Position numbers and translations under genes: made by a program. The notes under the pieces are model-generated. The model had not been told where the DNA came from. It saw only the letters and a list, made by a program, of their open reading frames with translations, and did not search any database. A DNA stretch of 13,174 nt from Anaerolineales bacterium (GTDB taxonomy: Bacteria > Chloroflexota > Anaerolineae > 4572-78 > J111): positions 1-13,174 of the forward strand of contig JAAUSP010000172.1 in assembly GCA_012032575.1 (NCBI GenBank), read 5' to 3'. This document shows positions 8,058 through 13,174 of the stretch, one piece after another. Every line of letters starts with the position of its first letter. The first letter of the stretch is position 1.

Positions 8058-9641
8058 ATGAGCCAAGCGCCCGACTCAACCCGGCCGGCTTCGCCGGTAG
8101 ATCAATTTCAATATGCCGTTCATCTGGCCAAAGCCGGGCGCAGGCTGGAGGCGCGTGACGCGCTGCGGCAGGTGGTCGCAGCCCAGCCGATGAACCAGGC
8201 CGCCTGGCTGTGGCTGTCGGCGGTGGCCCCCGATTTGGCCGAAGCCGAAGCTGCCCTGGCCCAGGCTCGCACCATCAATCCGCTCCATCCGAGTCTGACT
8301 CAGGCGGAACAGTGGGTGGCCAGGCGTTTTGTCACTCAACCCTCCGACCGCATTACGATCCTGCCCGCCCCCCCGCCGACTAAACCCACCAAAATTGCCC
8401 TCACCCAACCCCAAAAGCCGGCCACCCTGCCAATGGACGACACCCGGCCGCATCAAGCCGCGACCATGCCGATGCCCTCACCGCAGCCGGCTGTTGCCGA
8501 AACCAGGCCGACCAAGCCGCTGTCTCAAACTTTTCACACCGTCGCCCTGATTGCGGTCGCGGTGGCGGCAACCATTGGGTTGGCTGTGCTGTTCCTGGGG
8601 CTGACTCTCCCGGTCGGAGCGGTTGCGCCGGAGCCGACCCCCGCCGATGCTTTTCTGCGCGAGCGCCCCGCTGCCCTGGACGAAGCCTGGGCCAGCCGCG
8701 ATTGGAACCGGGCGGTTGCCATTCTGGAGGGCTTGCGCCAGACCCAACCTGACTCTCCGGCGCTCACAGAGCAGTTGACCCACGCCTATCTGCAACAAGG
8801 GATTGCCTTGCGGCACAAAGGGTTCATCGAAGCAGCCCGACCCATGTTTGACCAAGCGCTGAACCTCAGCCCCGGCCAGTTACGCGCCCGGCAGGAGGCT
8901 CAGTTGGCCGAGGCTTATTTGCAGGGCGTCAAGCATTATCAGGCCGGTGAATGGCAAAAAGCCATTGAGTCGCTGGAGGCGGTGCGGGTTGAAGATGGCG
9001 ATTATGTCCACGTGAAAGATTTGCTCTACAGCGCCTATTTCAATCACGGCCTGGCCCTGCAAGGGGCCAATAAAATGAAGCAGGCCAGGGATGCCCTCGA
9101 AATGGCTGTGTCGCTGCGGCCCGATTTGCCGGAGGCGCGCCGCGAAATCGCCGACATCGAATTTGCCCTGGCCCCCCAGACCGCCCCCGAAAAGCCCATC
9201 CCCCCGGCCTCGGTTAAAGATAGGCTGATTGTCGTCGGCATTGCCGAGCAGCGCATGTGGGTCTTTGATAAAAACAAGCAGGTTTTTGATTTTGTCGTCT
9301 CCACCGGCGAACCGGGCCGCGATACGGCCATCGGCGAATTTGAAATCCTGGACAAAATTGATGTGGCCTACGCTGCCACCTGGAACCTGGATATGCCCTA
9401 TTGGATGGGCATTTACTGGGCCGGTTCGACCATGGAAAACGGCATCCACTCCCTGCCGATTGTCAAACACACCGGCTACAAACTGTGGGACGGCTACCTG
9501 GGCCAGCGCGTCTCCTACGGCTGCGTCATCCTCAGCGATGAAGACTCCGCCACCCTGTATAACTGGGCCGAGGTCGGCACGAAGGTCAAGATTGTGTGGA
9601 GCCTGGCCGATTGGGCGGCGGAAGAAGGCAGAAAAAGCTAG
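8058..9641 (+). CDS. Membrane-anchored TPR protein with C-terminal L,D-transpeptidase (YkuD) domain
   Basis: 527 aa from ATG 8058, the first in-frame ATG after the promoter (GTG 8046 is possible). Residues 16-80 form a TPR-like helical unit on the cytoplasmic side. A Pro/Thr-rich linker (about 85-155) leads to one membrane helix (about 160-185, IAVAVAATIGLAVLFLGL). Outside lie further TPR-like repeats (about 200-370), then the YkuD domain (about 386-520), which makes 3-3 cross-links in peptidoglycan or attaches proteins to it. The catalytic region has His464 in GIHSLP and Cys489 in VSYGCVIL. Tyr487 replaces the His of the usual SHGC motif; the rest of the motif looks intact, so the enzyme may still be active. 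The gene is strongly GC-rich. It is probably monocistronic, as about 820 nt of repeat-filled DNA follows. Confidence 0.93.
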   Translation: MSQAPDSTRPASPVDQFQYAVHLAKAGRRLEARDALRQVVAAQPMNQAAWLWLSAVAPDLAEAEAALAQARTINPLHPSLTQAEQWVARRFVTQPSDRITILPAPPPTKPTKIALTQPQKPATLPMDDTRPHQAATMPMPSPQPAVAETRPTKPLSQTFHTVALIAVAVAATIGLAVLFLGLTLPVGAVAPEPTPADAFLRERPAALDEAWASRDWNRAVAILEGLRQTQPDSPALTEQLTHAYLQQGIALRHKGFIEAARPMFDQALNLSPGQLRARQEAQLAEAYLQGVKHYQAGEWQKAIESLEAVRVEDGDYVHVKDLLYSAYFNHGLALQGANKMKQARDALEMAVSLRPDLPEARREIADIEFALAPQTAPEKPIPPASVKDRLIVVGIAEQRMWVFDKNKQVFDFVVSTGEPGRDTAIGEFEILDKIDVAYAATWNLDMPYWMGIYWAGSTMENGIHSLPIVKHTGYKLWDGYLGQRVSYGCVILSDEDSATLYNWAEVGTKVKIVWSLADWAAEEGRKS

Positions 9642-9659
9642 AAGCTTTGATTTCTATAG

Positions 9660-9785
9660 GAGTTACGCAATTGAAGCATTTTGTCTAAAAACTAACCATA
9701 GATTTCACCGATTGCACAGAAAAATGAAAAGTATTTTGTGAAATCTGTGTAATCTGTGGTTAAAAATTTTCAAACTGCGTAACTC
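9660..9785. repeat. MITE-like element: terminal inverted repeats enclosing 9-nt-period arms
   Basis: Perfect 10-bp ends gagttacgca (9660-9669) and tgcgtaactc (9776-9785) continue into ttgaa/ttcaa. Inside, accatagat, ttcaccgat, tgcacagaa (from 9694) pair with the complement of the run at 9734-9762, which reads on the minus strand as aaccacaga, ttacacaga, tttcacaaa. The whole can fold as one imperfect hairpin. There is no coding capacity. The ends resemble gagttacgca-type termini I recall from small cyanobacterial elements. Confidence 0.75.
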
Positions 9786-9803
9786 ATATTCTACTTTGGC
9801 TGG

Positions 9804-9858
9804 GCGTGATGCGTGATGCGTGAGCATTCTTATCACGCATCACGCATCACGCATCACG
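9804..9858. repeat. Perfect heptamer-period hairpin
   Basis: cgtgatgcgtgatgcgtga (9805-9823) is exactly complementary to tcacgcatcacgcatcacg (9833-9851): a 19-bp perfect stem with a 9-nt loop. One further 7-nt copy follows on the right. The unit is gtgatgc. No T tract follows, so it is not a typical intrinsic terminator. Confidence 0.85.
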
Positions 9859-10057
9859 GACAGTATAGCTGCTACATAGCTGCTCCCTTAATTTTCCCCT
9901 CATCCCCTGTTCAGTCTGCTTTATTTCGGGTATAATGGGCTTACCAATGGCAGAACATTGGGTTACTTCCTGATATTCAGTTGTAACAAATATGTAAGCG
10001 ACTTCGTGTCACACCGCCGTATCAAACCCTTATTATGTTGGGCGGCTGGACTAAGGG
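9859..10057. other. Gene-free stretch with one promoter-like box
   Basis: I see no gene here. A perfect TATAAT occurs at 9931-9936 but the -35 region 17-18 nt upstream is poor. A short direct repeat atagctgct lies near 9866-9885, and ccgcc/ggcgg (about 10013-10045) could form a stem. An unknown small RNA cannot be excluded; the ORFs here are trivial. Confidence 0.3.
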
Positions 10058-10215
10058 AGTTCCGAAATTTAAATCATCCCAAAATCTTAACGGGCGTGAT
10101 GCGCCACTAGGGGACCTTTGGCTCTGAAACGTGATACGTGAGGGTTTTTGGCGTAAATTCATCACGTTTCACGCATCACGTATCACAGGGTTGGGACAAT
10201 TATTTTTTCGGAACT
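10058..10215. repeat. Nested inverted-repeat element with heptamer-type core
   Basis: Outer ends agttccgaaa (10058-10067) and tttcggaact (10206-10215) are perfect complements. Next inward, tcccaa (10077-10082) pairs with ttggga (10191-10196). The core gtgatacgtga (10131-10141) pairs perfectly with tcacgtatcac (10176-10186) and resembles the gtgatgc unit of the hairpin at 9804. The layout is that of a composite MITE-like element. Confidence 0.75.
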
Positions 10216-10237
10216 GCCTAAAGTACCAAATTTTGTA

Positions 10238-10266
10238 TTGAAAACTCGCTGATTCTAGCGTATTAT
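10238..10266 (+). promoter_or_regulatory. Strong promoter for the sORF leader
   Basis: TTGAAA (10238-10243), a 17-nt spacer, TATTAT (10261-10266): five of six matches in each box with ideal spacing, in AT-rich DNA. Transcription would start near 10273, giving a leader of about 67 nt before the sORF. Confidence 0.65.
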
Positions 10267-10339
10267 AAAGTGTAATTAACACAAACTAAACAACTGATCT
10301 ATTTGCTCTTTAAAAACTTAATCTTGGTAGGTGAGGTAA

Positions 10340-10456
10340 ATGGCTTCTCAAGGTTCTCTAGGTTTTTTTATTTTGGCAGCCGAAATTGTTTTATCCTTCT
10401 ATGCCGTTGCCTCGCCTAATGTAAATTTCAATTGGAACTATAGAGCCAAACCGTAA
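10340..10456 (+). CDS. 38-aa predicted single-pass membrane peptide (sORF)
   Basis: Unrecognised small protein. ATG 10340 is preceded by ggtga (10330-10334) with 5-nt spacing inside aggtgagg, a good ribosome site. It begins MASQGSLGFFILAAEIVLSF; residues 6-25 form one hydrophobic helix, followed by a short polar tail rich in Asn and aromatics and a basic RAKP end. The TAA stop (10454-10456) lies in the loop of an intrinsic terminator (10442-10477). A strong promoter lies 74 nt upstream, so promoter, ribosome site, ORF and terminator make a complete, compact unit. Two readings are open: an independent small membrane protein, or a translated leader controlling the secreted LGFP-repeat gene that starts 67 nt after the sORF stop. 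I could not check homologues. Confidence 0.65.
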   Translation: MASQGSLGFFILAAEIVLSFYAVASPNVNFNWNYRAKP

Positions 10457-10477
10457 ACGTTTGGCTCTTTTTATTTT
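10442..10477 (+). terminator. Intrinsic terminator overlapping the sORF stop
   Basis: A perfect 10-bp stem, agagccaaac (10442-10451) with gtttggctct (10459-10468), has a 7-nt loop containing the sORF stop codon and is followed by tttttatttt. A ribosome finishing the sORF would cover the 3' arm, so translation and termination may interfere with each other. Confidence 0.85.
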
Positions 10478-10523
10478 CAGTAAAAGGCCAATTCTTAACA
10501 TTGCACAAGAGGGGGGAACTAGA

Positions 10524-11786
10524 ATGAAAACTCGAAATGCTTATCAGAAACTTGGTAAAACGATTGTACTGACCTTGCTGGCTCTTACGTTAATGATTCC
10601 ATCTGGTCAGTTTAACTTTTTGGCCCTGGCCCAAACACCGAACCCGCCAGCTATCGAACCGGCAGCGGAACCGACGCAAGTATCTACAGCAGAACCAACT
10701 GGAGAAGCGACAGCCGAGCCAACTCAAGACCTAACGGATGAACCTGTAGCGAACCCCATAGAAGAATTGACACCACAAGCAACGAACACTCTTATAACGG
10801 CAGAACCACTATTTGAAGAAATCCTGGTGGAAGATACACTTGATGAGGAAATATTATCATTCTTATCAGAAGAAGGACAAATGGATGTTGGTCTAGAGGT
10901 GACAACTTACAATGATGAGGCTGTTAATGATGAACCCGTAGATGAAGAAGAATATATTGTTGATATATTTGTTTTGTCCTCGATAGCATCACATTATGGT
11001 AGTAATGAACCCAATGCTGACATTAATGGTGATGGTATAGTAAATATTCTAGACTTGGCAGTAACTGCTAATTACTATGGGCAGCCAGTTCCTGAAGATG
11101 ATAACCAATCTGTAAGTATTGCAGGCTTCGCCCCCTGGAAAGCCATTAAAAATTTGTTTGGCTCTGCGACCTTGAATGGTAAAGGCAGTTGTGAGCCAAA
11201 AATTTGTACATCTGCTTCTGGCAGAAAAGTAGGATGCTCCTATGGAAAATTTATGGTTCGTGGGTCTATTTATGACAAATATCGGCAATTGGGACAACAT
11301 AAAGGTTTTTTGGGATGTCCAATTGAGTCTGAACAGGCGAGTAGCGGTGGTCAGCGCCAAAAATTTTATGGAGGTTCTATCTACTGGTCCCCGGATGTGG
11401 GAGCATTTGAAGTGCATGGCCTGATTCGCAAGAAATGGCAGGCTTTAGGTGCAGAGAACAGCTTTTTGGGTTATCCCATAACTGACGAAACATCAACACC
11501 CCAGCATCATGGGCGTGTCGGGCGTTATAATCATTTTGAAGATGGTTCTATTTATTGGGAACCAGGAGCGAAAGAGGCATTTTCCATTCGTGGCCCAATT
11601 CGGGACAAGTGGGCATCTTTGGGGTGGGAACGTAGTATTTTAGGTTATCCAATCAGCGATGAGCGATTTTTTATAGACAAGAAACAACAAGCATGGCAAT
11701 ATAACACATTTGAAGAAGGTTGGATTTTTTGGAGAGAAGCTGCTGGAGCGATTGCTATGGATCGCAATGGCAACAGAATCAAGTGA
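10524..11786 (+). CDS. Secreted protein with dockerin-like segment and LGFP repeats
   Basis: 420 aa from ATG 10524, preceded by aagagggggg; an in-frame TTG at 10461 is rejected because it lies in the terminator hairpin. Signal peptide: MKTRNAYQKLGK, a hydrophobic core, likely cleaved after ALA at 34-36. Residues 37-145 are acidic and low-complexity (repeated AEPT, EPTQ, DEP), probably an extended linker. Residues 147-186 resemble a dockerin: a degenerate first half (VDIFVLSSIASHYG) and a full calcium loop (DINGDGIVNILDLAVTANYYG). From about 240 come three LGFP-type repeats with a partial fourth, marked by FLGCPI, FLGYPI and ILGYPI plus GGSIYW, DGSIYW and GWIFW. LGFP repeats are usually tied to cell-wall association. 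No enzyme domain is seen. It lacks an obvious promoter and may depend on read-through of the upstream terminator. It is AT-richer than the genes to its left. Confidence 0.88.
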   Translation: MKTRNAYQKLGKTIVLTLLALTLMIPSGQFNFLALAQTPNPPAIEPAAEPTQVSTAEPTGEATAEPTQDLTDEPVANPIEELTPQATNTLITAEPLFEEILVEDTLDEEILSFLSEEGQMDVGLEVTTYNDEAVNDEPVDEEEYIVDIFVLSSIASHYGSNEPNADINGDGIVNILDLAVTANYYGQPVPEDDNQSVSIAGFAPWKAIKNLFGSATLNGKGSCEPKICTSASGRKVGCSYGKFMVRGSIYDKYRQLGQHKGFLGCPIESEQASSGGQRQKFYGGSIYWSPDVGAFEVHGLIRKKWQALGAENSFLGYPITDETSTPQHHGRVGRYNHFEDGSIYWEPGAKEAFSIRGPIRDKWASLGWERSILGYPISDERFFIDKKQQAWQYNTFEEGWIFWREAAGAIAMDRNGNRIK

Positions 11787-11832
11787 TAGTATAACCTATA
11801 AGTTAAACATTAAGATAAGGGAAGGAGAGACG

Positions 11833-11877
11833 ATGATGACCATGAAGAAGAAGTTGTTTTTAGCCAGTTTATTTTAA
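11833..11877 (+). pseudogene. 14-codon signal-peptide stub with strong ribosome site
   Basis: A very good ribosome site (gggaaggagag, 11819-11829) precedes MMTMKKKLFLASLF and a TAA. The peptide looks like the start of a signal peptide cut short. It lies 46 nt after the LGFP gene and about 25 nt before the first direct repeat of the hairpin array. It may be a remnant of a secreted-protein gene lost by insertion or deletion, or a leader peptide. Confidence 0.45.
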
Positions 11878-11902
11878 TACATCGTAAATTAAGTTTTTAT
11901 GC

Positions 11903-12132
11903 CTTTTGAGGGATTAATGCCCTGTTCACCAACAAGTTGAACATTACACCGGAGACCGCCGGGGGATAAATCGCCCCGGCTATGTAACAGCGCCCGATAA
12001 ATCGGGCTTGCCTGAGCCGGATTCATCCGGCGTAGTTTTCTAGCCCGGTTGATTTATCACCGGGCGGGTTACAATTACAGTCGAGCCGTTTTGTACAACA
12101 TCTTAGCGAACGCGACACTTTTGAGGGATTAA
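11903..12132. repeat. Four-hairpin array with GATnnATC apex, flanked by 15-bp direct repeats
   Basis: The 15-bp repeat cttttgagggattaa occurs at 11903-11917 and 12118-12132. Between the copies are four hairpins at 11958-11980, 11992-12007, 12016-12031 and 12043-12065. Their stems differ (gccgggg, gccc, gccg, gcccggt) but all end in GAT-nn-ATC: gataaatc, gataaatc, gattcatc, gatttatc. Stem changes are compensated on both arms. Flanking gtaac/gttac sequences (about 11984 and 12067) could close three hairpins into one larger fold. It resembles a REP/BIME-like or MITE-like element, with no coding potential. Confidence 0.8.
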
Positions 12133-12149
12133 AAGCCATAATTACTTTG

Positions 12150-12178
12150 TTTACGCTGTATTTAACAACTTATATTAT
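12150..12178 (+). promoter_or_regulatory. Candidate promoter of the zinc-ribbon membrane gene
   Basis: TTTACG (12150-12155), 17 nt, TATTAT (12173-12178). The implied start near 12185 would leave only about 8 nt before ATG 12193, too short to use the visible ribosome site well, so a further upstream start is possible. Confidence 0.35.
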
Positions 12179-12192
12179 AAAGAGAGGGGAAA

Positions 12193-12531
12193 ATGAACGC
12201 ACCAGACAACCCAACTGTAAGATGTCAAAACTGCGGTTATACACAGCCAAGAACAAATTACGCTTGCTATAATTGTAGAATAAAACTAAAAAAAGGCCCT
12301 GGTCCTTTCTTTTATGCAGTAAGGGTGATTCCCTTTTATCTACTAATTGGGGTAGTTGCTCCTGTAACCATATGCGTTCTGAGTGGTGGCACAATTGCAT
12401 CGCCTTGGGCATTGATACCTTTGATACTCTTTATGATACTTTTAGGAATTTCTACTGTTGGTCGATTGTTCACTTATGATGAAACAGGGAAGGATCCTGG
12501 AAGACCGTTTGAGCCTGACCAATTGAACTAA
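12193..12531 (+). CDS. Small zinc-ribbon membrane protein, function unknown
   Basis: 112 aa. ATG 12193 follows agagagggg with good spacing. The N-terminus has two CxxC pairs (Cys11/Cys14 and Cys25/Cys28) spaced like a zinc ribbon and typical of short rubredoxin-knuckle modules. Two hydrophobic helices follow (about 42-66 and 70-92), so the metal site and the polar C-terminal tail (about 93-112) should lie on the same side of the membrane, probably the cytoplasm. I do not recognise the family. It lies in AT-rich accessory DNA between the hairpin array and other hairpins, with no partner gene in reach. Confidence 0.75.
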   Translation: MNAPDNPTVRCQNCGYTQPRTNYACYNCRIKLKKGPGPFFYAVRVIPFYLLIGVVAPVTICVLSGGTIASPWALIPLILFMILLGISTVGRLFTYDETGKDPGRPFEPDQLN

Positions 12532-12572
12532 AGCTTTTACCTACCCACTCACCCAACACCCTATCTTGTCGC

Positions 12573-12701
12573 TAACTCGGCCACCCTTTTACTCTAGCAT
12601 AATTTATCACTTTTTTTAGATGGTTACAGATATTCATCTGTAACCTCATCTCGCCCAGTTAACTCGGCCTATGATCCCGTTACGGATTCAAATCCGTAAC
12701 G
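12573..12701. repeat. Two perfect 10-bp-stem hairpins with GAT-n4-ATC apex and a direct repeat
   Basis: Hairpin one (12622-12645) is ggttacagat/atctgtaacc with loop attc. Hairpin two (12678-12701) is cgttacggat/atccgtaacg with loop tcaa. The stems share GTTAC and end in GAT..ATC like the four-hairpin array at 11958. A 10-bp direct repeat taactcggcc (12573-12582 and 12660-12669) brackets the first hairpin. Neither is followed by a T tract. Confidence 0.7.
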
Positions 12702-12782
12702 ATCTAAACGTATAGCGGTGTTGGTTGTGCAATCGGCGGTGGTTTCCATCCGTAGCCGCGGCCCACCGATGAATTACAGTGT

Positions 12783-12980
12783 GTGCGATACGAAGTTGAG
12801 TAAGTAGCTGTTCGGGCTGGGCAAAGTCCAGGACGAACATGGTGTTCTGCCACCCGTACGCTTTGCGTATCCGACTATGCGTCACTGGTAACGGTGAGGG
12901 GGGCAAGAGACAGCTTGAACCCCACCGACCTCAAACCCAGGGGTGAGCGACCACGTTTGCTTGATGACCTGTCAACGGAC
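12783..12980 (+). mobile_element. Probable 5' fragment of a group II intron (domain I)
   Basis: Starts with gtgcgatacgaagttgag, fitting the GUGYG 5' end and early domain I of bacterial group II introns as I remember them. The stem gttcg..ctgg..ccag..cgaac (about 12810-12838) is followed by atggtgttctgccaccc, which matches the conserved stretch ending in GCCAACC/GCCACCC. Then tacgctttgcgta and tcactggtaacggtga form hairpins. The usual domain V and a reverse transcriptase ORF are absent before 13174, so it would be a truncated copy. A hairpin (about 12728-12770) lies just upstream. This rests on memory of intron sequences, not on a structural search. Confidence 0.45.
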
Positions 12981-13017
12981 AGCGGTTCTTTTTTTGCGCC
13001 TGGCGGATTTTATCAAT

Positions 13018-13055
13018 AAAAAAAGCCACCCCCAACCCAAAAGGTCAAAGGTGGC
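13018..13055 (-). terminator. Minus-strand intrinsic terminator
   Basis: On the minus strand gccacc (13055-13050) pairs with ggtggc (13030-13025), with an inner acc/ggt pairing, followed by seven T's (13024-13018). It implies a minus-strand gene ending just to the right; an open frame from the window edge stops at TAG 13112-13110, but the visible 20 codons are too few to identify. Confidence 0.6.
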
Positions 13056-13174
13056 CGCGCTGTTTACGGAATCATTAAGTAATGGATACCCTACAACGTA
13101 TGCAGCGAGCTATCCGTGAGCAAAATTTATCGCATCAGTTCTCATGCTAACGAGGAAATGGCTGACGATTTCTT
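13056..13174. other. Window-edge stretch, coding status unclear
   Basis: On the plus strand a 22-codon ORF (13082-13150, MDTLQRMQRAIREQNLSHQF and two more residues) has no ribosome site. On the minus strand a frame open from the edge stops at 13110, ahead of the minus-strand terminator, and is the more likely gene end. I cannot choose between them. Confidence 0.25.

Noticed and set aside
9804..9858. CRISPR array or intrinsic terminator
   Set aside because: Units are 7 nt without spacers, and the hairpin is not followed by a T tract.
10131..10186. parS-like half sites (gtttcacg) near the nested element
   Set aside because: Only half of the 16-bp parS palindrome is present, and it arises from the gtgatgc/gtgatac repeat unit.
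12688..12906. 72-codon minus-strand ORF
   Set aside because: It runs through a perfect hairpin and the group II intron-like segment, has no ribosome site, and its translation looks like no known family; the plus strand shows RNA-like structure instead.
12815..12930. RNase P RNA-like words (gcaaagtcc, gagacag)
   Set aside because: Only short matches, far too little length, and the conserved P4 3' strand is missing; the group II intron reading explains more of the sequence.
12966..12997. Plus-strand terminator (ctgtc/gacag followed by ttcttttttt)
   Set aside because: The stem is only 4-5 bp plus a bulged extension and no plus-strand gene clearly ends there; it may belong to the intron fragment.

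Overview
The window looks like chromosomal DNA from a GC-rich bacterium, most likely Chloroflexota of the Anaerolineae type. This is an inference from the gene set (soj/spo0J-type parAB, cNMP-patatin protein, orphan GAF histidine kinase, TPR-L,D-transpeptidase, dockerin-like secreted protein) and from intergenic DNA full of short-period repeat hairpins; no marker gene settles the taxonomy.

Layout. (1) 2-735: end of a PfkB-family sugar kinase, broken by a one-base deletion inside its catalytic GAGD motif. (2) 826-2589: parA and parB, the chromosome-partition pair, behind an extended -10 promoter. (3) 2594-3652 (-): a membrane protein with a duplicated 2TM domain and a long helical tail, convergent with parB. 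(4) 3653-4018: repeat elements. (5) 7805 down to 4015 (-): a probable operon of cNMP-binding/patatin phospholipase, GAF sensor histidine kinase (single-base frameshift in a T run) and a DUF3307 membrane protein. (6) 8058-9641 (+): a membrane-anchored TPR protein ending in an L,D-transpeptidase domain, divergent from the patatin gene. (7) 9642-10339: no recognisable gene, but three nested inverted-repeat elements. (8) 10238-11786: a strong promoter, a previously unlisted 38-codon membrane sORF whose stop codon lies in the loop of an intrinsic terminator, then a secreted dockerin-like/LGFP-repeat protein. (9) 11787-13174: AT-richer accessory DNA with a 14-codon signal-peptide stub, a four-hairpin array with a shared GATnnATC apex between 15-bp direct repeats, a small zinc-ribbon membrane protein, two more hairpins, a probable group II intron 5' fragment, and a minus-strand terminator.

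How the parts fit. The left 9.6 kb is housekeeping and cell-envelope sensing: ParA/ParB segregate origins, the kinase and cNMP-patatin proteins sense and respond at or near the membrane, and the L,D-transpeptidase acts on the wall outside. The right 3 kb is accessory. Its most interesting unit is the promoter-sORF-terminator leader in front of the secreted LGFP protein, where translation of the sORF could control read-through.

The intergenic elements fall into three repeat styles: 7-nt-period hairpins (four, at 1606, 7903, 9804 and 10058), 9-nt-period hairpins (two, at 3703 and 9660) and GAT..ATC-apex hairpins (six, in two groups). One of the 7-nt elements, and a separate composite inverted repeat at 3871-4018, supply the stop codon of a neighbouring gene.

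Two single-base deletions in otherwise intact genes raise the possibility of sequencing or assembly error.
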